From an uncultured Eubacteriales bacterium (GTDB lineage: Bacteria; Bacillota; Clostridia; Oscillospirales; Oscillospiraceae), in the NCBI GenBank assembly GCA_900554705.1, contig USIH01000094.1, positions 1 to 8,591 on the forward strand: DNA of 8,591 nucleotides, given 5' to 3'. Below are positions 1 through 5,684 of this stretch, piece after piece. The notes below the pieces were generated by a model, which saw only the letters and a list, made by a program, of their open reading frames with translations, made no database searches and was not told where the DNA came from. A program made the position numbers and the translations under genes. The stretch's first letter is position 1. Each line of letters starts with the position of its first letter.

Positions 1-45
1 CAGAACGCAACCGCCCGCAAGCTGCACTACACGCCGGGGCTTTGA
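1..45 (+). CDS. 3' end of an upstream gene, partial
   Basis: The first frame is open from the window edge and stops at TGA 43-45, giving the tail QNATARKLHYTPGL. A strong Shine-Dalgarno site for the next gene begins 2 bases after this stop, which fits the compact operon layout downstream. Too little is present to name a family. The frame of the next gene is also open up to the window edge, so this call rests on the position of the stop relative to the next ribosome binding site. Confidence 0.5.
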   Translation, partial: QNATARKLHYTPGL

Positions 46-61
46 CGGGAGGGAAGAAAGA

Positions 62-1204
62 ATGAGAAAGAAAAAAGACGGCGAGTTTCGCAGCAGCGTA
101 TACACGCAGCGCCCGCCGTATGCAGATTATGACGCGCCTGCGAAGTTTCAGGCAATTCAGAGTATCATTGCAAAACGGTTGCGGGAGCATCCGAACGCGA
201 TGTGTTCGTATTCCGGAGGCAGCGACAGCGACATCATGCTTCACATGATCGAGAATGTCCGCAAGATCTTCAATTTGCCGCCGGTCAAGTATTACTTCTT
301 CGAGACGGGGCTTGAGATGGAGGCAACACGGCGGCACGTGAGGGAAACGGCGGAGCTGTACGGTGTGGACATTCAGACCGTGCGCCCGAAGAAAAACATC
401 GTGCAGGCGACGCGTGAATACGGGCAGCCCTTCGTTTCGAAGATCATGTCCGCCGGTCTGGAGGCAGTGCAGAAGAAAAACATTCCGCTTTCCATCGCCG
501 ACGAATACGATCAGGCAGAGGACAAGGCGGCGAAGCGCAAGGAGCTGAAAGAACGGTATCCAGGCTGCGAGCAGGCAATCAATTTCCTGTGCTGTTGCAA
601 TTCGGCAGGAGAACCGCGCCCAAATATTCAGCTGGTCATCAACAGCTCAAAGTACATGTTGGATTTCATCAAGGAAAATCCGATTCCGTTTCGTGTCAGC
701 AACCACTGCTGCGACATCTGCAAGAAACATCCCGCGCACGCCATTGAGAAGCAGTTTGACATGGTAATTACAGGCGAGCGCCGAGACGAAGGCGGGATGC
801 GCTCCGTGCCGCGCAGCGACAGTTCGACGATGTGCTTTACAGAGACAGCGGCGGGAAAGTTCCGTCTCAGACCGCTGTACTACGTCTCAGACGCAGACAA
901 GCAGTGGTACAAGAACTTCTTTGGTATCCGGTATTCGGACGCTTACGAGGTCTACGGGCTCAAGCGCACAGGCTGCTGCGGTTGCGCGATCTCGGCAAGA
1001 GCTGCGTCAGATCTGGAACTCATACGTCCGTATGAGCCGAACGTCGTCAAAGCAGCATGGGCGATCTTCGGAGACAGTTACAGGTATCGCGCGAAGTACA
1101 ACGAGTATAAAGCCATGCGGCGGGAACAGGAAAAGGCCAGAATACAGGAAACGCCGCAGGTAGAACTTCCGGGGCAAGTCACATGGGAGGATGTGATGCT
1201 ATGA
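62..1204 (+). CDS. PAPS reductase-like / adenine nucleotide alpha-hydrolase family protein (CysH/IbrA-like)
   Basis: A 380-residue protein of the phosphoadenosine-phosphosulfate reductase superfamily. The nucleotide-binding PP-loop is visible as SGGSDS at residues 51-56, after a short N-terminal helix region. A G-E-R-x-D-E-x-x-x-R stretch lies at about 238-247. There are three cysteine clusters: CCC at 177-179, CCDIC at 216-220 and GCCGC at 304-308. The last two resemble iron-sulfur ligand motifs in CysH/DndC-type members. True assimilatory reductases are usually shorter (about 230-260 residues) and act in sulfate assimilation. This longer form resembles the phage/accessory IbrA-like branch, whose role is unclear, so the substrate is unknown. 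The start is supported by GGGAGGG at 47-53, eight bases upstream. The stop overlaps the next start as ATGA (1201-1204). Superfamily membership is sure; function is inferred. Confidence 0.88.
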   Translation: MRKKKDGEFRSSVYTQRPPYADYDAPAKFQAIQSIIAKRLREHPNAMCSYSGGSDSDIMLHMIENVRKIFNLPPVKYYFFETGLEMEATRRHVRETAELYGVDIQTVRPKKNIVQATREYGQPFVSKIMSAGLEAVQKKNIPLSIADEYDQAEDKAAKRKELKERYPGCEQAINFLCCCNSAGEPRPNIQLVINSSKYMLDFIKENPIPFRVSNHCCDICKKHPAHAIEKQFDMVITGERRDEGGMRSVPRSDSSTMCFTETAAGKFRLRPLYYVSDADKQWYKNFFGIRYSDAYEVYGLKRTGCCGCAISARAASDLELIRPYEPNVVKAAWAIFGDSYRYRAKYNEYKAMRREQEKARIQETPQVELPGQVTWEDVML

Positions 1205-1617
1205 CCTACACAGAAACGATAGAATCGCTGCGTTGCTGTTTTGGATTCGGAACATGCAGCGAGTGTAAAGTGAAAAGCATGATGGAAGAAGATCCGCTGC
1301 CGTGCAAGCTGGACTGCAAAGACCAGCTCGGGCTGTACGCCGCCGACCTCATCGAGCGCCTGACCGCCGAGAATGCGAAGGCAGAAGCTGAGAGGGACGC
1401 GCTTCGGGAGAAAGTGCCACAGTGGATTAGCGTGGATGACAGGCACCCAAAGACTGGAACGCGCGTTCTTGCTACGGACGGCGTATTTGTTGGAGAAGCA
1501 TACCGAACAAGCGCTGATACGTGGCGCAGATATGATGGCATTGCAATGCGGGACTGCATCGGCAGCGTAGTCACCCACTGGATGCCGCTGCCGGAAGCGC
1601 CGGAGGTGAAATTATGA
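1201..1617 (+). CDS. DUF551 domain protein with cysteine-rich N-terminus
   Basis: A 138-residue protein. Residues 74-132 carry the DUF551 signature: WISVDDRHP at 75-83, a central strand region, then THWMPLPEAP at 125-134. The N-terminal part has clustered cysteines (C12, C13, C19, C22, C35, C39) and then a helical, probably coiled segment at about 43-72 (YAADLIERLTAENAKAEAER). DUF551 proteins are small phage/prophage proteins of unknown function. The cysteines suggest metal binding, which is inference. I chose ATG 1201 because GGGAGG at 1185-1190 gives correct spacing. An ATG at 1183 lies inside that ribosome binding site and would add only MGGCDA. The start overlaps the previous stop, and the stop overlaps the next start, both as ATGA, implying coupled translation. 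Confidence 0.88.
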   Translation: MTYTETIESLRCCFGFGTCSECKVKSMMEEDPLPCKLDCKDQLGLYAADLIERLTAENAKAEAERDALREKVPQWISVDDRHPKTGTRVLATDGVFVGEAYRTSADTWRRYDGIAMRDCIGSVVTHWMPLPEAPEVKL

Positions 1618-1877
1618 AAGGTGCATCGAACTTTGACAAGCTGTGCCATCGGGTTTTCGATGGGAAAAACGACGGTACGAATTACCTTGCGTGGGAGACT
1701 GACATATGCTGCGGAAGATGCGGACACAAGCTCCGCGCATACTACTGCGAGGAAAGATTGTACCTCATCGAATGCGCGGTGTGCGGCACGAAAGCATTGA
1801 CCAAAGCGGGGAATGTGGTGTTTGCGGCGTACAAGACGCTTGCGTACAAGCCGCAAAGAGAGAATGGCGCTGAATGA
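1614..1877 (+). CDS. Small zinc-ribbon-like phage protein
   Basis: An 87-residue protein with two C-x2-C knuckles, C33-GR-C36 and C54-AV-C57, each followed by glycine (CGRCG, CAVCG). This is the usual pattern of a four-cysteine zinc ribbon. The stretch between them is short and beta-like. The N-terminal 30 residues (MKGASNFDKL...) and a basic C-terminal tail show no motif I recognise. GGAGGTGA at 1602-1609 precedes the ATG by four bases. The start overlaps the stop of the DUF551 gene (ATGA), so the two are probably translationally coupled. No function is known to me. Zinc binding is inferred from spacing only. Confidence 0.8.
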   Translation: MKGASNFDKLCHRVFDGKNDGTNYLAWETDICCGRCGHKLRAYYCEERLYLIECAVCGTKALTKAGNVVFAAYKTLAYKPQRENGAE

Positions 1878-1984
1878 TGGGAAAACGAAGGAACCTGAAA
1901 GTTTGCAAGCGATGCGGAGTAATACCTATAGGAAAGGAGAAAAGGCATGAGACTTACAACGGATACCCCGAAAAACAATCTTGA
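1874..1984 (+). CDS. Possible 36-residue CxxC mini-protein or gene remnant
   Basis: A short frame starts at ATG 1874 (or ATG 1877) in an ATGA overlap with the previous stop and reads MMGKRRNLKVCKRCGVIPIG followed by 16 more residues. The CKRCG knuckle resembles the start of a small zinc-ribbon protein, but there is no second cysteine pair. The ribosome binding site is weak (AGAGAG near 1857). The frame runs 38 bases into the next gene, which has its own strong site at 1933-1939. It may be a real tiny gene, or the stump of one whose 3' part was replaced by the next cassette. The ATGA junction is the main argument in favour. Confidence 0.35.
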   Translation: MMGKRRNLKVCKRCGVIPIGKEKRHETYNGYPEKQS

Positions 1985-2294
1985 AATGGCGCTGAACCTG
2001 TTCTACGTCAAGGGCAAAGAGGTATGGGTGCGCGGATACGGGAAGAACGGCGCAGACATTTCCCTGCTCGATCTGACACGAGAAATTCTGAGTTACCAGT
2101 GCCCATATGTAGAGTCGGATATATCTGACGATGACCTGATTATGATGATGCCGGAATGGCTTTTTGACGATGTGAGAGCGACAGAACACGTGATCGGGCT
2201 TCTCTATCAGGCAGCATGGGTATGCGCGGAGCTGCGCGAACATTTGAAGCAGTTCGAGGACAAGGAGGATGCCGATGGAGCGGCTAACGTTTGA
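1947..2294 (+). CDS. Conserved hypothetical phage protein (RLTTDTPKNN-type)
   Basis: A 115-residue, acidic, mostly soluble protein. The N-terminus (RLTTDTPKNNLEMALNLFYV) followed by a WVRG segment at 27-30 resembles a small family I have seen in clostridial prophage early regions; no function is known for it. The middle is rich in aspartate (SDISDDDL at 57-64). The C-terminal helix at about 80-104 contains WVCAELREHLKQFEDK. AAAGGAG at 1933-1939 sits seven bases before the ATG. The last codons read through the ribosome binding site and start codon of the next gene, giving the tail KEDADGAANV, an overlap of 20 bases. Confidence 0.78.
   Translation: MRLTTDTPKNNLEMALNLFYVKGKEVWVRGYGKNGADISLLDLTREILSYQCPYVESDISDDDLIMMMPEWLFDDVRATEHVIGLLYQAAWVCAELREHLKQFEDKEDADGAANV
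2262..2279 (+). repeat. Junction repeat copy 1 (Shine-Dalgarno plus start)
   Basis: The 18-base sequence AAGGAGGATGCCGATGGA occurs here and again, identically, at 2731-2748. Each copy holds the ribosome binding site AAGGAGG, an ATG directly after it, and a second ATG six bases on that is the better start of the following gene. The preceding gene is read through it in the same frame in both copies (KEDADG). Confidence 0.85.
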
Positions 2295-2769
2295 TGGGGA
2301 CTACTGCGACATTGCGCAGTGCCGCGAGTTGCTGTGTCCGTATGACGGAAGCTGCACGCAGAAGGAGGTATGGGAAAGGCTCAAAGCATATGAAGATTCT
2401 AGATTATCCCCGCAGGCGTGCGCAGAGGCGCGAGAGATAGAGGAAACGCTTTCCGGCTATGATTACTCCATCTCACGAATGGTGGAGCTGATGAAAGCCG
2501 ACAAGGACGGGCGCGTCGTGGTGCCGCCGTGCAAGGTGGGCGCTAATATGATCGATCAAATATCCAAAGATTGCCCGCGCCTTATGAAAAATGTGCGCCC
2601 TGCAATCGTGTATGTTCGCAAAGGTGTTATATACAACATGGCGCTAGAGACTTTTGAAGGTGCCGTCTCGGAGGGACTGATTTTCCCCGCCAGCGAAGAA
2701 GCCGAGAAGGCTTTGCGGAAGATGCAAGGGAAGGAGGATGCCGATGGAACGCATGACAAGCCGGAATGA
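2275..2769 (+). CDS. MERLT/AYED-type phage protein, cysteine-rich N-terminus
   Basis: A 164-residue protein. The N-terminus has four cysteines (C11, C16, C21, C27) in the pattern YCDIAQC-x4-CPYDGSC, plausibly a small metal knuckle. It is followed by VWERLKAYED at 32-41, a segment common in small prophage proteins that begin MERLT. Residues 79-92 (GRVVVPPCKVGANM) and the C-terminal segment SEEAEKAL at 140-147 match the same family, where this part looks like a small beta domain. No function is known. I preferred ATG 2275 because AAGGAGG at 2262-2268 gives six bases of spacing. ATG 2269 would add MP and cannot be excluded, since GAGG at 2256 would then serve. The protein shares both ends with the next gene. 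Confidence 0.8.
   Translation: MERLTFDGDYCDIAQCRELLCPYDGSCTQKEVWERLKAYEDSRLSPQACAEAREIEETLSGYDYSISRMVELMKADKDGRVVVPPCKVGANMIDQISKDCPRLMKNVRPAIVYVRKGVIYNMALETFEGAVSEGLIFPASEEAEKALRKMQGKEDADGTHDKPE
2731..2748 (+). repeat. Junction repeat copy 2 (Shine-Dalgarno plus start)
   Basis: Identical 18-base copy of the 2262-2279 sequence. It again spans the ribosome binding site and start of a MERxT gene while encoding KEDADG at the end of the preceding gene. Two such copies 469 bases apart could act as short homology for recombination between cassettes. Confidence 0.85.
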
Positions 2770-3088
2770 AGATTGCGTGCTGGTAAACGGGAAAGGGTTG
2801 CACCTCTTAATGCCGCACGAAATCGTCCAGATGGCAGATCGCCTTGCGGCTTATGAGGACATGGACAGCAAGCGCATCCGCCCGGGCGATACGGTATGGC
2901 TGTCACAGATGTTTTACACACGCCCAAAAAAGCCCGTGCCGGTCACGGTGGACGCAATCCGCATTGACAGGCAAGGCACGACGTACATCACCGGGCGCAG
3001 GAGATTTTACAAGGAAGCTATCGGGCGAACGGTGTTTTTGACGGAGGAAGAAGCCGAGAAGGCAATGAAAGGAGACACTGAAAAATGA
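2744..3088 (+). CDS. MERMT/AAYED-type phage protein, paralogue of the preceding gene
   Basis: A 114-residue protein. The N-terminus MERMTSRNED and the helix MADRLAAYED at 30-39 correspond to MERLT and ERLKAYED of the preceding gene. The second half begins IRPGDTVW at 46-52, has alternating hydrophobic strands (VPVTVDAIRI, TTYITGRRRF), and ends GRTVFLTEEEAEKAM at 94-108. This resembles a small beta-barrel domain often found with this N-terminus in prophage early genes. No function is known. ATG 2744 follows AAGGAGG at 2731-2737 with six bases; ATG 2738 is an in-frame alternative. The gene overlaps the preceding one by 26 bases and the lipoprotein start by four (ATGA). Confidence 0.8.
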   Translation: MERMTSRNEDCVLVNGKGLHLLMPHEIVQMADRLAAYEDMDSKRIRPGDTVWLSQMFYTRPKKPVPVTVDAIRIDRQGTTYITGRRRFYKEAIGRTVFLTEEEAEKAMKGDTEK

Positions 3089-3468
3089 AAAAACGAATTG
3101 CTTTGCTTCTGGCTGCGGTTGTGCTGGCTTGCACGCTTACCAGCTGTCACGAAGCTGACAAGGTAAACCACAACATGAATGTCGCGGCGGATAATTTCAG
3201 CTGCGAGCGCCGGATCACGGTCTACAACGCCAGAACCGACAAGATCATCCTCTACGCCGAGGGCTATATGTCCATCAGCAACAACTCCTCTTCGGAGCTG
3301 GTCGTAACGTGCAAGGTCGGTGCAAACGAGTACAAGAAGAATTACATTTACCTCAACGACTACACGCTCTACGTGGTCGAAGACATCACCGGCACACACG
3401 CCGACCCGTACCATTATTTGATCGAGTTCCACACCGAGTTCCCAGTAAACGTGGATGTCAAGCCGTAG
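3085..3468 (+). CDS. Phage-encoded small lipoprotein (beta-sandwich type)
   Basis: A 127-residue exported lipoprotein. It has a classic type II signal peptide: KKR at 2-4, a hydrophobic core at about 5-15 (IALLLAAVVLA), and a lipobox LTSC with the probable lipidated cysteine at 21. The mature part begins HEADKVNHN and contains AADNFSCERRITVYNARTDK from about 34, then strands including SELVVTCKVGANEYKKNYIYL and YTLYVVEDITG. This matches a small family often annotated in phages as beta-sandwich lipoprotein, with the conserved pattern ADNF...RRxTVxNxxTD...YVVED. After export it would be anchored to the outer face of the membrane. Some other phage lipoproteins block superinfection, but this family's role is not known to me. 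AAAGGAG at 3068-3074 precedes the ATG, which overlaps the previous stop as ATGA. Confidence 0.88.
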   Translation: MKKRIALLLAAVVLACTLTSCHEADKVNHNMNVAADNFSCERRITVYNARTDKIILYAEGYMSISNNSSSELVVTCKVGANEYKKNYIYLNDYTLYVVEDITGTHADPYHYLIEFHTEFPVNVDVKP

Positions 3469-3484
3469 GAGGGCAAGAAGGATG
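3469..3484 (+). repeat. Junction repeat variant (GAGGGCAAGAAGGATG)
   Basis: Sixteen bases spanning the ribosome binding site and start of the gene at 3482. They differ by one base from GAGGACAAGAAGGATG at 3907-3922 and by two from GAGGACAAGGAGGATG at 2256-2271. All three precede small phage genes. Confidence 0.65.
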
Positions 3485-3661
3485 GCAACGAAACGAGTAT
3501 GTGACCGCTGCGGGGCGGAGATAAACCCTACAAGCTCTGCGACGTATGTAAACGTGCGAAGCGCGTTCCACGAGGAATCGCCTGATATTGAGCTTTGCTG
3601 CTCCTGCGCGATGCAGCTCAAGGAGTGGATAAAACCACTGGTAGAGGAGGGTAAGGCGTGA
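3482..3661 (+). CDS. 59-residue zinc-ribbon-like protein
   Basis: A compact protein with two cysteine pairs, C7-DR-C10-G and C39-CS-C42, 29 residues apart. This is the usual spacing of a one-domain zinc ribbon, and little else is present. The C-terminal helix (MQLKEWIKPLVEEGKA) is amphipathic. GGAGGG at 3468-3473 lies eight bases before the ATG. An upstream ATG at 3455 lies inside the lipoprotein gene and lacks a ribosome binding site, so the shorter form is preferred. The stop overlaps the next GTG start as GTGA (3658-3661). No function is known. Confidence 0.75.
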   Translation: MATKRVCDRCGAEINPTSSATYVNVRSAFHEESPDIELCCSCAMQLKEWIKPLVEEGKA

Positions 3662-3927
3662 GTGAACCGGGAGTAATTCGTGGAACGATTGACGGGCAGG
3701 AAAAATATTGCAGGATTCCGATTCGCAGTCGCCTATACGAAACGATCGTGGACGATGAAACAACGGAGCTTTCAGCCGAAGCGATTCTTTCCATGCCGCA
3801 CGACAAGGCAGCTGCCGTGATTGATGCAATCATGGCAGACTGGCTTTACTGGATCAAGAGAGCCGGGGAACTTTGGGTACTGACCCGCGATTCTGTTGAG
3901 GAAATGGAGGACAAGAAGGATGGCTGA
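3658..3927 (+). CDS. Hypothetical acidic phage protein, GTG start
   Basis: An 89-residue protein with no motif I recognise. It is acidic, with an N-terminal region of likely strands (VIRGTIDGQEKYCRIPIRSRLYETI) and a central helix rich in alanine (HDKAAAVIDAIMADWLYWIK, about 48-67). It starts with GTG, supported by GAGGAGG at 3644-3650 with seven bases of spacing and by the GTGA overlap with the preceding stop. Its last eight bases overlap the next gene, and its tail EEMEDKKDG is encoded across that gene's ribosome binding site. Coding status is supported mainly by this coupling at both ends. Confidence 0.72.
   Translation: MSEPGVIRGTIDGQEKYCRIPIRSRLYETIVDDETTELSAEAILSMPHDKAAAVIDAIMADWLYWIKRAGELWVLTRDSVEEMEDKKDG
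3907..3922 (+). repeat. Junction repeat variant (GAGGACAAGAAGGATG)
   Basis: Sixteen bases covering the ribosome binding site and start of the gene at 3920. They differ at a single position from 2256-2271 and at a single position from 3469-3484. As at 2256, the preceding gene encodes EDK-(E/K)-D across it. Confidence 0.65.
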
Positions 3928-4192
3928 ACTGAAACCGTTGAGTGATGGGTGCGAATACTGCCGCGCTATAGGTCGGACGCTGTATCAGGAGAGCCGGGAA
4001 ATGAGGCTTTATTTCGAGCCTAGCGACCCAATCTACGGCAAACCGGCACTGCTTGCAGAGTCGGTGATGCACTGCCCGCCATATGTGGGTTGCAGCCTCC
4101 ACAACCGACCTTATGGCACATTTTTCTGGATTAAGTATTGCCCGGAATGCGGGCGAAAGCTGGAAGGAGGAAATGACAATGCGACCGGTTGA
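3920..4192 (+). CDS. Zinc-ribbon-like phage protein (ends YCPECGRKL)
   Basis: A 90-residue protein with widely separated cysteine pairs, C11-EY-C14 near the start and C74-PE-C77-GRKL near the end, plus C52 and C58 between. The closing segment (FFWIKYCPECGRKL) is a recurrent ending of small Firmicute phage proteins that bracket a short beta domain with two CxxC knuckles. Zinc binding is likely; the function is unknown. I chose ATG 3920 because GGAGG at 3906-3910 is nine bases upstream. An in-frame ATG at 3896 would add MRKWRTRR and has no clear site. It overlaps the preceding gene by 8 bases and the following one by 14. Confidence 0.78.
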   Translation: MAELKPLSDGCEYCRAIGRTLYQESREMRLYFEPSDPIYGKPALLAESVMHCPPYVGCSLHNRPYGTFFWIKYCPECGRKLEGGNDNATG

Positions 4193-4460
4193 TGCAGATG
4201 CAATCTATAACAAGGCGCTGGAAAACCACCGCAAGGGCGAAATCGAAGACTGGGAGTTTGACTCGATTATCAACTATCTGGACGGCGCGCCTACTATTAA
4301 CGCCGCAGAAATTGTGCACTGCAAGGATTGCAGATACCTGGGGAGGGAGCTAGACAAAGGGCTTTACAGCTGCGATGACTACAACCTGCCATATTGCGAG
4401 CCGGACAGCTATTGCAGCAACGGCAGGCGGAAGGAGGAGACAAAACATGCGGCTGATTGA
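4179..4460 (+). CDS. MR(L/P)(I/V)DADA-type cysteine-rich phage protein, copy 1
   Basis: A 93-residue protein. It begins MRPVDADAIYNKAL, a variant of the MRLIDADAL start seen in a large family of small clostridial phage proteins. The central DGAPTINAAEIVHCKDCRY (35-53) is the other family hallmark, with C48 and C51. Further cysteines at 65, 73 and 79 complete a probable metal site. No function is established. ATG 4179 has eight bases of spacing from GGAAGGAGG at 4162-4170, whereas the in-frame ATG at 4173 is too close. The preceding gene stops at a TGA created out of frame by the VD codons of this N-terminus, giving a 14-base overlap. The next gene has exactly the same arrangement. Confidence 0.83.
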   Translation: MRPVDADAIYNKALENHRKGEIEDWEFDSIINYLDGAPTINAAEIVHCKDCRYLGRELDKGLYSCDDYNLPYCEPDSYCSNGRRKEETKHAAD

Positions 4461-4737
4461 CGCGGACGCATACAAAAAACTGCATCAGTCAAAATGCGTG
4501 GGCGACTGCGGATGCTGTCCGAGCATCACCGACGACATGATCTGCACGCTGATCGACGAAGCTCCGACTGTAACAGAAGCAATGGTACCTCTGCGCTGCA
4601 AGGACTGCGGCTACTCATATCAAAAAATGCCGCCGTCCGGCGAGCCGCTCTTCCGCTGGTGCAGGAAGCGGGAAAACATCGTCCGTGACACCGATTTTTG
4701 CAGATATGCAGAAAAGCGCGGAGAAGTTAGCACATGA
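4447..4737 (+). CDS. MRLIDADA-type cysteine-rich phage protein, copy 2
   Basis: A 96-residue tandem paralogue of the preceding gene. It starts MRLIDADAYKKL, has an extra cysteine cluster C17-VGD-C21-G-C23-C24, then DEAPTVTEAM at 37-46 and the knuckle C51-KD-C54, with C72 and C85 after it. The ending FCRYAEKRGE matches the usual SYGERR-like tail of the family. AAGGAGG at 4431-4437 is nine bases before the ATG. The preceding gene ends at the TGA within its ID codons (14-base overlap). Its own stop overlaps the nuclease start as ATGA. The role is unknown. Metal binding is likely. Confidence 0.83.
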   Translation: MRLIDADAYKKLHQSKCVGDCGCCPSITDDMICTLIDEAPTVTEAMVPLRCKDCGYSYQKMPPSGEPLFRWCRKRENIVRDTDFCRYAEKRGEVST

Positions 4738-5168
4738 GCGGGCTGCGCTTTGAGTCGATGGCGGACATGCCGCCGAAAATGCGGGAGCTTTACGCCAAAC
4801 AGCGCTTGCCGGAGGCACAGCAGGAGCAAAAACGGCAGTCAAAGTACAAAAACGCACAGGAGAAGCGCTCCGGGATACGCTTTGACAGCAAAAAAGAGGC
4901 GCGGCGCTATGACGAGCTTTTGACCATGCTGCGGGCTGGGATTATCTCGGACCTGAGGCTGCAACCGCAGTTTACGCTGCAAGAGAGCTACTGCACGGAG
5001 ACGGGAGAGCGGGTCCGCGCGGTGCGCTACACGGCGGATTTTTCGTACCGAGCCGGCGGGAAGCTGATTGTCGAGGATGTCAAGTCAACGGCAACGCGGA
5101 CAAAGGAGTACCTGCGCAACAAAAAGTTTATGCGCTCAAAATTTGGAATTGACATACAGGAGGTTTGA
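4734..5168 (+). CDS. DUF1064 phage endonuclease-like protein (PD-(D/E)XK fold)
   Basis: A 144-residue protein matching DUF1064. After a helical N-terminus (1-45) it has GIRFDSKKEARRYDEL at 47-61, then LRLQPQFTL at 74-82, ADFSY at 101-105, and IVEDVKS at 112-118. The arrangement E55...D102...E114-x2-K117 is close to the catalytic core of restriction-type and Holliday-junction nucleases (D...E-x-K, with one extra residue here). The family is found in phage replication/recombination regions and is thought to process branched or replicating DNA; this particular activity is inferred. The ribosome binding site is modest (GGAG at 4720-4723). The start overlaps the preceding stop as ATGA, so translation is probably coupled. 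Confidence 0.88.
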   Translation: MSGLRFESMADMPPKMRELYAKQRLPEAQQEQKRQSKYKNAQEKRSGIRFDSKKEARRYDELLTMLRAGIISDLRLQPQFTLQESYCTETGERVRAVRYTADFSYRAGGKLIVEDVKSTATRTKEYLRNKKFMRSKFGIDIQEV

Positions 5169-5169
5169 C

Positions 5170-5358
5170 ATGGACGAGGAAACCGAAGCAAGACCGGAGC
5201 CGCCCTGCGGCTTGCCGAAGCAAGGAAACAACTGCGCCAACAAAAGCACGCTCTTTTGCGCAAAGTGCGGGTGGAATCCGGAGGAGCAGGCGCGGCGCAA
5301 GGCGCTGCCGCTTACCAAAAACGAGGCGGGCTTGCTGCATAAGGACATCGGCAAATAA
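5170..5358 (+). CDS. 62-residue Cys4 protein (CxKCGWNP type)
   Basis: A small protein with four cysteines in the pattern C13-x8-C22-x7-C30-x2-C33 followed by GWNPEEQARRK (34-44). The CAKCGWNPE segment is common in small proteins of Firmicute phages and suggests one zinc site. The C-terminus is a short basic helix. AGGAGG at 5158-5163 lies six bases before the ATG and within the end of the nuclease gene, whose stop is one base upstream of this start. It is the last gene before a 373-base stretch without a convincing reading frame. No function is known. Confidence 0.75.
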   Translation: MDEETEARPEPPCGLPKQGNNCANKSTLFCAKCGWNPEEQARRKALPLTKNEAGLLHKDIGK

Positions 5359-5458
5359 AATCGGCAACCAGCCGGGGTACATATTTATATTATCTGGACT
5401 TTTGCCGCTGCCGCTCCGCCATGAGACGGCGGCGGGAGGATTGCCCCGGCTTTGCAAA

Positions 5459-5488
5459 CCGCCTGCGGGCTGGATCAACCGCAGGCGG
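5459..5488. repeat. Perfect 10-bp inverted repeat, 10-base loop
   Basis: CCGCCTGCGG (5459-5468) and CCGCAGGCGG (5479-5488) are exact reverse complements separated by GCTGGATCAA. It is the longest uninterrupted stem in the gap. There is no following T tract, so it does not look like a terminator. It could be an RNA hairpin or an extruded DNA hairpin. Confidence 0.85.
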
Positions 5489-5684
5489 GAATAGAAAAGC
5501 GTGTGGAACGTGCGCTTTGTGGGACGTTACCCAACGCCGGACCGCGCAAGGACCGGCGACATCGCATGACCTCCTCATCCCCCAAGCCGTCTGAGCAGAC
5601 AAGGGCGGCTCGCCCGGAGACGCGCAGCGATCATGCGGATGGCGCGGCGCGCCGGGTGCAGGCGGTGAAAGCCCGTCACTGCAA

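Noticed and set aside
1206..1856. Minus-strand frame of 216 codons
   Set aside because: Shadow of the DUF551 and zinc-ribbon genes; composition typical of an antisense frame.
3007..3621. Minus-strand frame of 204 codons
   Set aside because: Opposite the lipoprotein gene, which has a clear signal peptide and family match. The minus product has no motif and no good ribosome binding site.
5378..5400. AT-rich stretch resembling a promoter -10 region
   Set aside because: TATATT/TATTAT-like hexamers are present, but no matching -35 lies about 17 bases upstream, so I do not call a promoter.
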